Origin: Fulvivirgaceae bacterium JP3-4
GTDB taxonomy: Bacteria; Bacteroidota; Bacteroidia; Cytophagales; Cyclobacteriaceae
DNA: 64,000 bases
Assembly: GCA_029309925.1 (NCBI GenBank)
Contig: JARKND010000004.1
Coordinates: 310,001-374,000 of the forward strand
Direction of reading: 5' to 3'
This document shows, piece by piece, positions 18,717 to 28,380 of the stretch; within the stretch, counting starts at the first letter, position 1; the number at the start of each line of letters is the position of its first letter. The notes under the pieces were generated by a model, which worked only from the letters and a program-made list of their open reading frames with translations, did not search any database and was not told the DNA's origin. The translations under genes were made by a program, and so were the position numbers.

Positions 18717-19132
18717 TTTGTGTGTTGGAGATTCGTTCTTTCAAAGAAAAGGCGTGTGCATTCAAGCACCAATGATCAATGATCAAATCACAAACAGAGG
18801 ACGGCAACTTTGGAAGTTATGTCTTGGATTTTAGAAATTAGTTTGGAATTTGGAATTTTTCTGGGCGTGCCCCTTTCCCAAAGCACAATGTCCATCACAC
18901 GGGTCGCGTCATCCGCTATACTCCTCGCGCCATCACACATGCCGATGCAGCTGCGGGGTGCCGCTTCTGCCGCTCACGCGAATATCCCCCGGATTAGCAC
19001 GGCCACCCAACATATTGTCGTTTGCTAAAGAATTCTTGTTACAACTTTTCCAAAAACCTGCGATTTGGCACCATCGTGATCACTTAGGCTGATCGGTATG
19101 AAGATTTAGTGTGTTCATCAAATGCAACAGCA
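18717..19132. other. Gene-free stretch with intergenic repeats
   Basis: 416 bp without a supportable gene. It holds fragments related to the 40-bp repeat (18770-18795 with AATGATCAATGATCAAATCA; 18841-18860 with GTTTGGAATTTGG), then the GGGCGTGCCC...CTCACGC element at 18863-18979. The rest, to the kinase start, is ordinary A/T-rich sequence that should carry its promoter. Confidence 0.7.
18863..18979 (+). repeat. Intergenic element GGGCGTGCCC...CTCACGC, copy 1
   Basis: A 117-bp GC-rich element starting GGGCGTGCCCC, with internal CGGGTCGCG (18900-18908) and TCCGCT (18912-18917), and ending TGCCGCTCACGC. The same landmarks occur in the same order on the minus strand at 57095-56917. This order of motifs resembles a family of intergenic repeats I know from Bacteroidota genomes. 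A 72-codon open frame across it is not a gene. Confidence 0.7.
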
Positions 19133-20536
19133 ATGAAAGTGACGCTTTTCGGAAAAATCCTGGTAGGTTTTATAGTGGCATTTGTGCTTACAGTCGCTTT
19201 GGCTGCGCTCGATTTCTATTCCACGATCCGGCTGACGAGGGCTCATGAACAGCTCGAAGAATCGAAAAACCGCGTCATTCTCCTGGAAGAGACCGCCTCG
19301 CTTGTGAAAGATATCCAGCGATCACATCGAGGGTTCATAGTGACCCGCGACAATCGGTTCCTCGACCCCTACTACAACTCGCTTCAGATTGTAGGTACCG
19401 TCAAAGCGCGGCTGATGACAGAGGCATGGCCCGAACGAACAAAAGATTCCGCCACGAAAATTACTGCGCTACTGGATAAAAAGGTTGACCTCGCCCATGA
19501 GGCACTCTTTAATCGCACGAACCTCGAAGCAGACGCTGCGGTCAAAAAGATAATGGAGGGAAAACAGGTAGCGGATTCGATTTATGTGCTGACAGCGGCA
19601 AACAAAAAGTACGAGCTTGACGCGCAGAAACTCATAAACGATTCGGTACAACGCTGGCTCACCACCAACGAGATAGTAATCTCGACAAGTCTCGTTACTT
19701 TCCTGCTCTTGCTTGTAATAGGTATGCTTAAACTCGCGCAGACCTTGAAAGAAAGAAACAAACTATACAATGCGCTCCAGCAAACAAATGAAGAAATTCA
19801 TGACAAAAATGAAGAGCTGAATTTACTCGTAGAAGGCCTCAACCAGACAAATGCGACACTCAGTCAGCGCAATCAGGACCTGCAGTTTTTCAGTTATGCC
19901 ATCTCTCACGACTTGAAAAGTCCACTGCGAAAACTAAAAATCAAGACGGAGAATGCTTTGGAAACGATGCAGATAGATTCAGCCAACAAAGAAACATTCC
20001 AGGGTATTTTAAGAAGCACGCACCGTTTAAACGACCTCGTGGATAAACTGCTAACTTATGCGCATGCCGGAACTGAAGCAATCTCGAAAGAGCGAATAGA
20101 TATGCATGCGATGGTGATGGAAATAATAGAGGAAGTCCGTGCCGATAGTACTTGCGAAATACTAGTGCCAAATGCACTGCACGCCAGTTCAGCCGATCCA
20201 GCCTTGATCCGACAGGTGTGGATCAATCTCCTTACCAACGCCATCAAGTTCTCCGCAGGTGCTGAGTCTCCGCGTGTTCAGGTAACGTCCCAGTCAGCTG
20301 CTGATTATATCGAATATAGTGTCTCCGATAATGGCGTTGGGTTTGAGCAAGGGCGAGTGAATGAATTATTTGAAATTTTCAAACGGCTTCACGACTCGCA
20401 ATATGCCGGTTCAGGTATCGGTCTTGCGATCGTTAAACGGATAGTAGTCAGTCATGGCGGGGAAGTTTCCGCTGTCAGCGAAAAAGGTAAAGGATCGCGT
20501 TTCTGGTTCAGGCTTCCAAGAACCAATGACGCATAA
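19133..20536 (+). CDS. CHASE3-domain sensor histidine kinase
   Basis: A 467-residue kinase from ATG 19133; a GTG at 19109 is possible but precedes the membrane anchor. A first membrane helix (about 5-25) is followed by an extracytoplasmic CHASE3-type helical sensor (about 35-175, with DIQRSHRGFIVTRDNRFLDPY). A second helix (about 182-202), a coiled coil (about 210-255), HisKA with the phospho-His in YAISHDLKSPLRKL, and a HATPase domain with DNGVGFEQGR and GSGIGLAIVKRI complete it. The CHASE3 ligand is unknown. No response regulator lies beside it, so the partner is elsewhere. Confidence 0.92.
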   Translation: MKVTLFGKILVGFIVAFVLTVALAALDFYSTIRLTRAHEQLEESKNRVILLEETASLVKDIQRSHRGFIVTRDNRFLDPYYNSLQIVGTVKARLMTEAWPERTKDSATKITALLDKKVDLAHEALFNRTNLEADAAVKKIMEGKQVADSIYVLTAANKKYELDAQKLINDSVQRWLTTNEIVISTSLVTFLLLLVIGMLKLAQTLKERNKLYNALQQTNEEIHDKNEELNLLVEGLNQTNATLSQRNQDLQFFSYAISHDLKSPLRKLKIKTENALETMQIDSANKETFQGILRSTHRLNDLVDKLLTYAHAGTEAISKERIDMHAMVMEIIEEVRADSTCEILVPNALHASSADPALIRQVWINLLTNAIKFSAGAESPRVQVTSQSAADYIEYSVSDNGVGFEQGRVNELFEIFKRLHDSQYAGSGIGLAIVKRIVVSHGGEVSAVSEKGKGSRFWFRLPRTNDA

Positions 20537-20691
20537 GCAAGTCAGTCGTACAAGATGCGCTTAAATAAAGAGCAAAGTGCACAGAATGTCCTGTCCCATT
20601 TTGGAGAGATGTACCGGCAATCACGTGCCGGACGCCAGAACTAAACGTGCCTCAGCAGAACAGCGCTGCCAAATCGCTTCAACACGCTCCA

Positions 20692-21828
20692 TCAACTCGC
20701 CTGCGAAGGTGTCGCTTCTTCTCCCGTGTTTATTTCGATCGGCTCATCCGTTTTACTTGCAAAAGCTCGGGTAGACAGCAACACGACAACAAATCCCGCG
20801 AGCAGTAGCACTCCGGATGAAATGAACACGGTGGACGTATTGGCGAAGGCAGTTCCCGTAGCATAAACGATCATAATCAGGATGACTGAGAACGGCATCG
20901 AACAGGCTAGTACATTCATGGCAAAATCCTGATCGAACGTCTTTAACGTTGTGCCTGACTTCTTTTCGATCTGGCCAACGGAAGCCATATGGGCGTAAGG
21001 CCAGAAGCTGCACGCACTCTGCGGAAACACCACGATCAAAAGCATCGTGGGAATATCGTTGGTTGGAAAAAAATACAACACGACACCACTCAAAGCAAAT
21101 GCAATTGAAGACCGGAAGAACAAGAATGAAAAGATAGTCTTCACCTGGCTCCAGTTTAACTTCATCGACAGACCAATGAACAACAAAATGAGCGGAGTCA
21201 TAATAAGACTAAGGCGGTCAATGGTAAGTGTGAGTGGAGTCGGAAACGCGCTGTATGTTAGTCCAAAACCCAGCATCACAATGGCAACAATAATCACAAT
21301 GTTAACCGGTTCGTTCACCATCGCGATAAGCATTTGTTTAATGTCGAGCTTACCTTTAGTACTTTCCCGGTGAACATCGTAATACCACTTCATAGCAATC
21401 GTGTAGGAAATGATGAGCACGAATATTTTATTTCCCACATCTGCAAGTGCCGCCATCGCCAATGGGCCCTGTCCACTATATTCCATGATGAAAGGAAAAC
21501 ATGACAATCCCGGAGCAAGTGAGGGAATCAACATGATCAAGGTTCGATACTGGCTGTCGTGAATTCCAAAAATGCTCTGGAAGGGAAGCTTGTCGATCAA
21601 AACGTACATCAGAATATTAAAACCCAGCGACATGATCGGGATGACAATAAGGTTTGAAGAAAAATCAATCTGCAGCAGCGCAATCAGGATCGTGGCAGGC
21701 AAAGCCAGACTCAGGATCAGTGTCTTGATTCCTTCCCGCTGCTCTTTACTCTGTATCTTTTTTTGAAATAAATAGCCGATCGCAATCAATAGCAGTAATG
21801 AAATAGTTTTTGTAAACGCTCCACTCAT
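20692..21828 (-). CDS. AEC family transporter (auxin efflux carrier-like permease)
   Basis: A 378-residue permease with about ten membrane helices in two halves, the AEC/PIN-like arrangement. It begins FTKTISLLLLIAIGYLFQKK, and has the LILSLALPATILIALLQ crossover region in the first half and FPQSACSFWPYAHM in the second. A charged C-terminal tail of about 25 residues follows the last helix. Known bacterial members transport malonate, malate or other organic anions; the substrate here is unknown. It lies 108 bp downstream of the Tat aminotransferase on the same strand and could be the last gene of that SusCD cluster. Confidence 0.85.
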   Translation of the reverse strand: MSGAFTKTISLLLLIAIGYLFQKKIQSKEQREGIKTLILSLALPATILIALLQIDFSSNLIVIPIMSLGFNILMYVLIDKLPFQSIFGIHDSQYRTLIMLIPSLAPGLSCFPFIMEYSGQGPLAMAALADVGNKIFVLIISYTIAMKWYYDVHRESTKGKLDIKQMLIAMVNEPVNIVIIVAIVMLGFGLTYSAFPTPLTLTIDRLSLIMTPLILLFIGLSMKLNWSQVKTIFSFLFFRSSIAFALSGVVLYFFPTNDIPTMLLIVVFPQSACSFWPYAHMASVGQIEKKSGTTLKTFDQDFAMNVLACSMPFSVILIMIVYATGTAFANTSTVFISSGVLLLAGFVVVLLSTRAFASKTDEPIEINTGEEATPSQAS

Positions 21829-21936
21829 AATAATCGTGCTCGATAAATTGGTCTTTCAAAAAAATTATGGAACAGCGAATCAGGTGACACCTTCACCCGA
21901 AACGCTGCATTAACAGAAGAGGCTTTGAAGTTGCAC

Positions 21937-23115
21937 TTAACTGACAATGGCCGACATCGATTTCACAAAGAGTTTCATCTCATCCATGGTGCCAATACTC
22001 ACCCGTGCAAAAGGTTTTCCGTTGATCTCGTAGCCGCGAATACCAACCCCTTTCTCCATCATTTTTGCGAGTAACTCTTTCACTGGCATTTGAATGGGAA
22101 ACAGAACAAAGTTTGTATAGGAGGGAATCGGGCTCATACCGAGCTTTTTCAATTCTTCCGTAACATATTCACGCCCCTCCTTCGTACTCTTTCGCGAGAA
22201 CTCCTGGAATTCAACATCTTTTAAACTGGCGATCGCGCCTTCCAGCGATGTGACGGAGATTCCCATCTCGGTGCGAACGAGTTTTTGGATCATCTTTACA
22301 CGCTCGGGCTTTGCAACCATGTAGCCTATGCGCAGTCCCGCCATGCCGTGGATCTTTGAAAATGTGCGGCATACAATCAGGTCATATCCTTCGCGGATAA
22401 GACCCACTGCTGTCTGAGACTCCGGGTTGTCAAGAAGTTCGAGGTACGCTTCATCGATAAAAATCGGAACTTTGGAGTTGACTTTTTTCGTGAACGCCTT
22501 GATCGCATCAATGGATGTTAAAGTGCCAGTGGGATTATTGGGGTTACAGATATAGATCAGTTTTGTGTCAGCATCGATACTTCTCTCCATGGCATCGAGG
22601 TCGTGGGAGTAATCAGCCTTGAGCGGAATATTTTTCCATGTTGCGCCAATGGCTTGTGCAGTTTTTACGAGCGACAAGTAAGACGGATCAGCCGAGACCA
22701 CGTTCCCTCCTTTCATGCACAACGCAAAGGCTGTCTTTTCAAGAATGTCCGTTGATCCGGCTGACAACAACACCTGATCCGCGGAGACACCTTCCTTCTG
22801 CGCAAGCATGTCTACCATCACCCTAGAGCTGCTGTACACATACCTGTTGCCTTTCGAAGCACTTTCTGCGATCGCTGCGATAGCCTTCTTGGACGGACCC
22901 CAGGGATTCTCGTTCGCCAGAAGTCGTGCCTTTATTGCATCACGTTCCTGAAAGATGACGTGATAGTTTTCTACCAGTGAGTTGTTATAGACGGGCGTCA
23001 TTCCAAATGCCGGCTTTGCCATAATATCAGACGCAACCGACATGGATGTGATGATTCCGCCTGCTGCCAATGCGCTTTGTTTTAACCATGATCTTCTGTT
23101 AATACTTGTATTCAT
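21937..23115 (-). CDS. Tat-exported class I/II PLP-dependent aminotransferase (HisC-like)
   Basis: A 392-residue protein resembling histidinol-phosphate aminotransferases. It has a twin-arginine signal (R7-R8 in NRRSWLKQSALAAGG) and an Ala-rich hydrophobic run, so it should fold with its cofactor in the cytoplasm and be exported. The catalytic fold motifs are ANENPWGPS, YICNPNNPTGT (cofactor-binding Asn), FIDEAYLE (Asp-Glu-Ala-Tyr) and RTFSKIHGMAGLRIGY with the Schiff-base Lys. Biosynthetic HisC is cytosolic, so an exported version next to SusC/SusD suggests a degradative or surface-amino-compound role. It is the fourth gene of the cluster, 48 bp after the lipoprotein gene. Confidence 0.88.
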   Translation of the reverse strand: MNTSINRRSWLKQSALAAGGIITSMSVASDIMAKPAFGMTPVYNNSLVENYHVIFQERDAIKARLLANENPWGPSKKAIAAIAESASKGNRYVYSSSRVMVDMLAQKEGVSADQVLLSAGSTDILEKTAFALCMKGGNVVSADPSYLSLVKTAQAIGATWKNIPLKADYSHDLDAMERSIDADTKLIYICNPNNPTGTLTSIDAIKAFTKKVNSKVPIFIDEAYLELLDNPESQTAVGLIREGYDLIVCRTFSKIHGMAGLRIGYMVAKPERVKMIQKLVRTEMGISVTSLEGAIASLKDVEFQEFSRKSTKEGREYVTEELKKLGMSPIPSYTNFVLFPIQMPVKELLAKMMEKGVGIRGYEINGKPFARVSIGTMDEMKLFVKSMSAIVS

Positions 23116-23163
23116 AGTATGAGTTTTTTTTTGGTGGATGAATTTTTTGGCTGGATAAGCTGA

Positions 23164-23691
23164 TTACGATGCCGGTTTAGAGAAAACAACCTGTGAGTAT
23201 CTCGAAAATGAAACGCCCTTATTCGTTCCTTTCCACAGCAGAGGAATCGTGATCGACCGTGCAGGTTTCGCGGCCACAATCGCGGCTACGTCCGTGATAC
23301 CGAGATCTTCCCAGGTTGTTGTGATGACTACTTTGCCATCTGCGCCTGACGCAGCTTCAATTGGCCGGGTGCCATCCCGTAAGGAAAATGTCATGGCAAC
23401 GCCTGCTACCGGAATCGAGTCAATGCCCACGGTGTGATCGAGGATGCCGGACTTATCAAGTTCATAAAGATTTACTGACAAAGTAACGGGCTGGGTATAC
23501 GTTGCCGCAGTTACCGTCTTTGATACTGATGGAACGGATGTAAGGCCTCCGCTCGCGAGGTATCCGTTTACTTCATCAAAGACCATCAGCAACGGAGCTT
23601 CAGTCCGGTCGACAAACGGATCTTCTTCCTCGCATGAAATCAGGAAGATCGAAAGCGCAAGCGTCAAAACGGTAAACGATTTTCGTTGCAT
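23164..23691 (-). CDS. Putative lipoprotein of the SusCD cluster
   Basis: A 175-residue lipoprotein from ATG 23691, which puts the signal MQRKSFTVLTLALSIFLISC at the N terminus; eight more in-frame residues upstream look spurious. The lipidated Cys is residue 20, followed by acidic EEEDP, an acidic pattern that may favour surface display. The mature part is beta-rich, with an Ig/transthyretin-like flavour (AVAGVAMTFSLRDGTRPIEAASGADGKVVITT). It lies between SusD and the Tat aminotransferase, so it probably binds the same substrate at the outer membrane. No specific family recognised. Confidence 0.7.
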   Translation of the reverse strand: MQRKSFTVLTLALSIFLISCEEEDPFVDRTEAPLLMVFDEVNGYLASGGLTSVPSVSKTVTAATYTQPVTLSVNLYELDKSGILDHTVGIDSIPVAGVAMTFSLRDGTRPIEAASGADGKVVITTTWEDLGITDVAAIVAAKPARSITIPLLWKGTNKGVSFSRYSQVVFSKPAS

Positions 23692-23733
23692 GTATATCAG
23701 GTTAAGTGTTTTCATAGTTTCTGTTGTTTAAGT

Positions 23734-25209
23734 TTATTCGGCCCACCAGAGTTTTGCCTTCGCATTGTCATCCGCCCCATTCAGCGCAACACCTTTCGCG
23801 TACTCGACAGCGTTCAGCGATTGTTCGGTAGTCGGGTAAGGAAGTCGTGTGGGGAGCACGCCATCGTTCACGAAGATTGCACGTGAGTCTTTCGCAGGAA
23901 GCACAGGCAGTCCGGTGCGTCTGTACTCTGTCCATGATTCAATTCCCTGACCGAAGAGCGCGATCCATTTCTGATCCATCACCGAAGCTTTCGAGACAGG
24001 ACCAAGGTTTGTTATGTACCCGGCCGGAACCGTCAGTCCGTATTGCGCGAAAGAGGCCGTGATTCCATTGGCGAAGTAAGTTTGGGCATTACCGGTGATG
24101 TCGCCATCGAGTACAGCTTCCGCGAGTATAAACTGCACTTCAGCATACGTCATTACAACACTGGGAGCTGTAGCGGAGAGAAAGAATGTTCCAAGCTTGC
24201 TGGCTGAATTGAGGTATGTTGTGGCAATCGCATCAGGCAGTCCATTGGGAATTCCCGCGAAATTTGTTCCACTTACAGGCTGAGCAAAAACCGGAAGACG
24301 TGTGTCGTTGAGCGCAGTTAGTTTGTCGACCAGCGTTTTTCCCACGTTCCAGTCTGTGCGGGCACCGAATACCATGGTTTCATGCCACTCGTTATTACTT
24401 GGCCTTGTAGCGAAATGCACAACCCTTGCGTTATCCGCATTGCTGGTAAAGATGGGATACGTAGCAGGGTCGCCAATGATTTGCGCCATAATCGCCCTTG
24501 ACTCCGTTGGCTTCTTCGCGGCCTGCCGATTCGCCAGACGCAATCGCAGTGAGTTTGCAAACTTCTTCCATTTGAGAATATCACCAGCGTAAAGAATGTC
24601 TGCTGACGCACTGATTGCCGGCCCGCCAATAACTAATTTCTCGTTCGCAATCCGCAGGTCCTCGAGGATTCCTGCATAGATCGCTTCCTGTGAATCGTAT
24701 ACGGGCGAATAAATCGCCACTGCATCCGTCCCCTTCAGCGCCTGGCTGTAAGGCGCAGAACCCCACAGGTCAGTCACCATCGAGAAAACCCAGCTGCGCA
24801 ACACGAGTGCTGCACCTTCATAGTTTGTGTGCGGCTTCGATCCCTCAGGTGCCGAGATCGTGATGATCCGCTGTGCATTCATCAACGCGTCATTGTAGAG
24901 GGATTTCCAGGTGTTGTTATACATCGACAACTGGATCGTATAGTCATCGCCCTCATTGCCGTAAATATTTCTTCCGAGGTATTGCATCCAGCACATCGGT
25001 CCATCGATGTTCAGTCGTTCGTAGCGGATGTTGCTTCCCCACATTCTGTCAACAGCGCGCTCTATCGTTGTTGTGAGGAGAAATTGCGCGCTGATGCTGG
25101 TGGGATTATTCGGACTTGTATTCTTCGCTTCGAAATCATCGGTGCATGCGTTTGATAACAGCATACCTGAGATGAAGAACGCGAGCATTTTAATATTTAT
25201 GTTTTTCAT
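23734..25209 (-). CDS. SusD/RagB-like outer-membrane lipoprotein (SusD-like_2 type)
   Basis: A 491-residue surface lipoprotein with lipidated Cys in MLLSNACTDDFEAKN (about residue 22). It has helical TPR-like segments (TTIERAVDRMW; RSWVFSMVTDLWGSAPYSQ), the FANSLRLRLANR helix and the C-terminal WTEYRRTGLPVLP block. These mark the SusD-like_2 subgroup rather than classical starch SusD. It would cap the adjacent SusC barrel and bind the substrate before import. It starts 12 bp after the SusC stop. Confidence 0.92.
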   Translation of the reverse strand: MKNINIKMLAFFISGMLLSNACTDDFEAKNTSPNNPTSISAQFLLTTTIERAVDRMWGSNIRYERLNIDGPMCWMQYLGRNIYGNEGDDYTIQLSMYNNTWKSLYNDALMNAQRIITISAPEGSKPHTNYEGAALVLRSWVFSMVTDLWGSAPYSQALKGTDAVAIYSPVYDSQEAIYAGILEDLRIANEKLVIGGPAISASADILYAGDILKWKKFANSLRLRLANRQAAKKPTESRAIMAQIIGDPATYPIFTSNADNARVVHFATRPSNNEWHETMVFGARTDWNVGKTLVDKLTALNDTRLPVFAQPVSGTNFAGIPNGLPDAIATTYLNSASKLGTFFLSATAPSVVMTYAEVQFILAEAVLDGDITGNAQTYFANGITASFAQYGLTVPAGYITNLGPVSKASVMDQKWIALFGQGIESWTEYRRTGLPVLPAKDSRAIFVNDGVLPTRLPYPTTEQSLNAVEYAKGVALNGADDNAKAKLWWAE

Positions 25210-25221
25210 GATCAGATTAGG

Positions 25222-28200
25222 TTAGAAGGTCATATTAACATTGAAGCCCATGCTTCTTGTCGTAGGAAGTTCCCCATACCCGAAGCCGTAAGAGTTACCA
25301 CCAAGCCTGTCAAACTCCGGATCGATGTGCGGAATGTTTTTAAACAGGATAGCAAGATTTCTTCCGACAGCGGACACCTTGACAGACTTGATAAAAATTC
25401 CTTTCAGCAACGAAGGTGGCAGCGTGTAGCCGAGGGAAACTTCGCGAAGCTTTACATAGCTCGCATCGAAGATCGAAGCTTCATGACGTGTGCGGGCGTT
25501 GTTGAACGCATAGAGACTCTGCGCAGGAACAATGATGTCATTCGGAACATACACGGGATCTTCTGCCGTGCCTGCATTCATCGTTCCTTCACCAATGATA
25601 CCCTCCTCTCTTCCCACAGCAGTCTCGGCATACTGGCCGGTCCAGCGTGCTATCCCGATCCCTTCGTTATACACATCGCCACCCATGCGCACATCGATCA
25701 GTGCCGAAAGTGTGATGCCTTTGAATCCAATCGTGTTTAGCATTCCGCCCGTCCAGTCGGGTTGAATGTTGCCGAGAATTTTTGCTTTGGTCGCAACCAC
25801 AGGAAGTCCATCCTTGTATAGAATTTTACCATCAGGTGCGCGCTCGAATCCGATGCCGAACAGGGCTCCATAAGGTTGACCAACTGAGGCCAGTGATGCA
25901 AGGCTGTTTCGCGCAGCCAGCTGATACGTTGTGAGACCATCCGCCAATGCCACCACCTTGTTCTGATTTTTCGCGAAGTTGAAGGTCACGTCCCAGGTAA
26001 GCCCATTCGCCAGTCTGACAGGTGTCACATTCAAAACCACTTCAATCCCTTTGTTTGTGATCTCCCCCGCGTTGAGCAATCTCGTATTGTATCCACTCGA
26101 TTTCGAAATTTCAACCGCGAGGATCTGGTCTTTTGTGGACTGGTCATAGTATGTGAAGTCCACGCCTATACGATTATTGAAAAGTTTCGCTTCGAAGCCC
26201 AGCTCAATGCCGGTTGTCATTTCCGGTTTGAGTGTGCTGTTGGCAATTTCTATGTTCTCGTAGAACTCCGGTACAGAACCATTCCAGGACGAAGCGGACA
26301 AATAGGTTTGCGCCAGGCGATATGGGTCAGTGTCATTGCCAACCTGCGCCCAACTTGCGCGAAGTTTGGCAAAAGAGAGCTTCGATGAAGACAGATCGAT
26401 CAGCTCAGTGACAATTGCGCTTAGCCCTACCGATGGATAGAAGTATGACCAGTTTGTCTTCGGTAATGTACTAGACCAGTCGTTGCGCGCTGTGAGGTCA
26501 AGGTAGATCGCCTCTTTAAACCCAAGCTGAGCAGAACCGAAAACACTTTGAGATTCTTTTTCCTCGATCGTACTGGCAACCGTGTTTGATGCCGGTATGG
26601 AGTTTGAAAGATTGTATACGCGATCGACAACCAGTTGATTTACCTGCGTAAAATTTCTCTTGTAGTAGGTTGTTCTCAGCAGCGCGCCCACCATGGTGTT
26701 GAGCGATAACCCCGGTGTCAACGCCTTCGAAAAGGTCACCATCATGTCTGTGTTGGTTTCCTGGCCGCGCAGCACTTCTTCGGAATATTGGCCATACACC
26801 TGCGTACCGTTGCGAACGCGTTCATAGTTGATCACATTGATTCGCGTGTCAGTCCAGAGGTCAGTGCCGGAACGTAACATCACATTCAGCGATGGCAATA
26901 TTTCGTAGTTAAGCGCGACATTACCGAGGATCCGATCTTTCTCATTCGAGTATGGGAGGATATCCTGGACCATAAACGGATTCACGAAGAACGTGTGTTG
27001 CCAGTTAGGTGCATCACCGTCACCGGTGCGTTGAATGTGTACGGACCGGTAGTCGTTGTAGTGTTTCAGTTTTGCCCAATCCGTTTGACGTTGCGCCCAG
27101 ATGAATTGCTGTCCATCCTGGTAGCTTCTGTTGTCCGATCCTGACTTCACGTACTCAGCCGAAACCGTAGCGCTGAGTTTTTCAGTAAAATCGTAGATGG
27201 TGTTGAGCTTCAGGTTTTTTCTCCAGTAATCATTGTTGTACATGATCCCGTCCTGCTTCAGGTCGCCAATAGAAAGTCTGAAACTTCCACGATCACCCGA
27301 GCCTGCGACAGCTATATTGTTTGTGATGGTTTTTCCGGTTTCCCAGTAGTCATCCCAGTTGTCTGCCATGGGTGTGAGCGGTGCTACTTCGGTGCCGGTC
27401 CACCAGTGTCTTACCATTCTTCCGTCCATGGGCGCGCCCCAGCTTTCATCTGTTCCATCCGTGCCTGTTAGCGGGGCCGTTGTGCCATAGGCATCGCGGT
27501 ACTGTTGAATCTCAAGAGGATCAGTGATCGCGGCACTGCGTCCGTTGGTGTACCACGTACGATATCCGTTTCCGCCACCATAGATGTTCTGGAAGTCTGG
27601 TTTGACTGCGGGGCGTTCAAAGGAAACATTTGAGTTAACTTCCACGCTGATGCCGTTGGTGCCCGAGCCGTTTTTAGTTGTAATGAGGATTACTCCATTT
27701 TGTCCGCGCGAGCCGTAAAGAGCCGTTGCACTTGGACCTTTCAGCACGGAAATCTCCGCGATGTTGTCAGGGCTCACTTCAGTGATGCCGCCACCGAATT
27801 GCTTTCCCTGGTTTTGCGATTGCTCCATCGGAACACCGTCAATCACATAGAGAGGTTGGTTGTTTCCTCCGAGTGACGACTGTCCGCGAATCTGTACTGA
27901 GGATCCACTTCCCGGCCCTGAGTTGGGGCTGATCCGAACCCCAGCGATTTTCCCGGAGAGCGCGTTGATTACGTTCGGTGATCTCGCTTCGGCAAGTTGC
28001 TCGCCCTTCACATCCTGTAAGGCATACCCAAGAGACTGCCGGCTCTTTTCGATTCCAAGCGCTGTAACTACAACTTCGGAGAGCTGTTTTGAATCTTCAT
28101 CAAGTGCAATATTGAAGCTGGTCTTTCCGCCCAGCGCAACTTCCTGAGTTGTCATGCCGATGAAAGAGAAGACGAGCGTACCTTCATCGGGAGTCATCAA

Positions 28201-28380
28201 CTTGAATTTTCCTTCCGCGTCAGTAGTGGTTCCGTTGGTGGTTCCGCGAAGTAAGACATTTACTCCCGGGAGGGCCGATCCATTGGCGGAGTTGGTTACA
28301 GTACCCGTGACCTCGCGGTCTTGCGCATAGGCAATAACCGATAAGGCCAACGTTAAAAACGTTAGTAGACATTTTTTCAT
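25222..28380 (-). CDS. SusC/RagA TonB-linked outer-membrane transporter
   Basis: A 1052-residue TonB-dependent transporter. Signal peptide (1-19, ending IAYAQ), carboxypeptidase-regulatory-like domain (about 22-105), plug domain with the SusC signature QIRGQSSLGGNNQPLYVID near residue 165 and LKGPSATALYGSRGQNGVIL near 210, then a long barrel ending SMGFNVNMTF. There is no N-terminal STN domain, so no FecR-type signalling is expected. It is the first gene of a SusC-SusD-lipoprotein-aminotransferase cluster. Association with an exported aminotransferase rather than glycosidases suggests an amino compound or amino-sugar-containing substrate (inference). Confidence 0.93.
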   Translation of the reverse strand: MKKCLLTFLTLALSVIAYAQDREVTGTVTNSANGSALPGVNVLLRGTTNGTTTDAEGKFKLMTPDEGTLVFSFIGMTTQEVALGGKTSFNIALDEDSKQLSEVVVTALGIEKSRQSLGYALQDVKGEQLAEARSPNVINALSGKIAGVRISPNSGPGSGSSVQIRGQSSLGGNNQPLYVIDGVPMEQSQNQGKQFGGGITEVSPDNIAEISVLKGPSATALYGSRGQNGVILITTKNGSGTNGISVEVNSNVSFERPAVKPDFQNIYGGGNGYRTWYTNGRSAAITDPLEIQQYRDAYGTTAPLTGTDGTDESWGAPMDGRMVRHWWTGTEVAPLTPMADNWDDYWETGKTITNNIAVAGSGDRGSFRLSIGDLKQDGIMYNNDYWRKNLKLNTIYDFTEKLSATVSAEYVKSGSDNRSYQDGQQFIWAQRQTDWAKLKHYNDYRSVHIQRTGDGDAPNWQHTFFVNPFMVQDILPYSNEKDRILGNVALNYEILPSLNVMLRSGTDLWTDTRINVINYERVRNGTQVYGQYSEEVLRGQETNTDMMVTFSKALTPGLSLNTMVGALLRTTYYKRNFTQVNQLVVDRVYNLSNSIPASNTVASTIEEKESQSVFGSAQLGFKEAIYLDLTARNDWSSTLPKTNWSYFYPSVGLSAIVTELIDLSSSKLSFAKLRASWAQVGNDTDPYRLAQTYLSASSWNGSVPEFYENIEIANSTLKPEMTTGIELGFEAKLFNNRIGVDFTYYDQSTKDQILAVEISKSSGYNTRLLNAGEITNKGIEVVLNVTPVRLANGLTWDVTFNFAKNQNKVVALADGLTTYQLAARNSLASLASVGQPYGALFGIGFERAPDGKILYKDGLPVVATKAKILGNIQPDWTGGMLNTIGFKGITLSALIDVRMGGDVYNEGIGIARWTGQYAETAVGREEGIIGEGTMNAGTAEDPVYVPNDIIVPAQSLYAFNNARTRHEASIFDASYVKLREVSLGYTLPPSLLKGIFIKSVKVSAVGRNLAILFKNIPHIDPEFDRLGGNSYGFGYGELPTTRSMGFNVNMTF

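Noticed and set aside
18810-19028. 72-codon open frame after xth
   Set aside because: It crosses the GGGCGTGCCC...CTCACGC intergenic element; composition is explained by the repeat.
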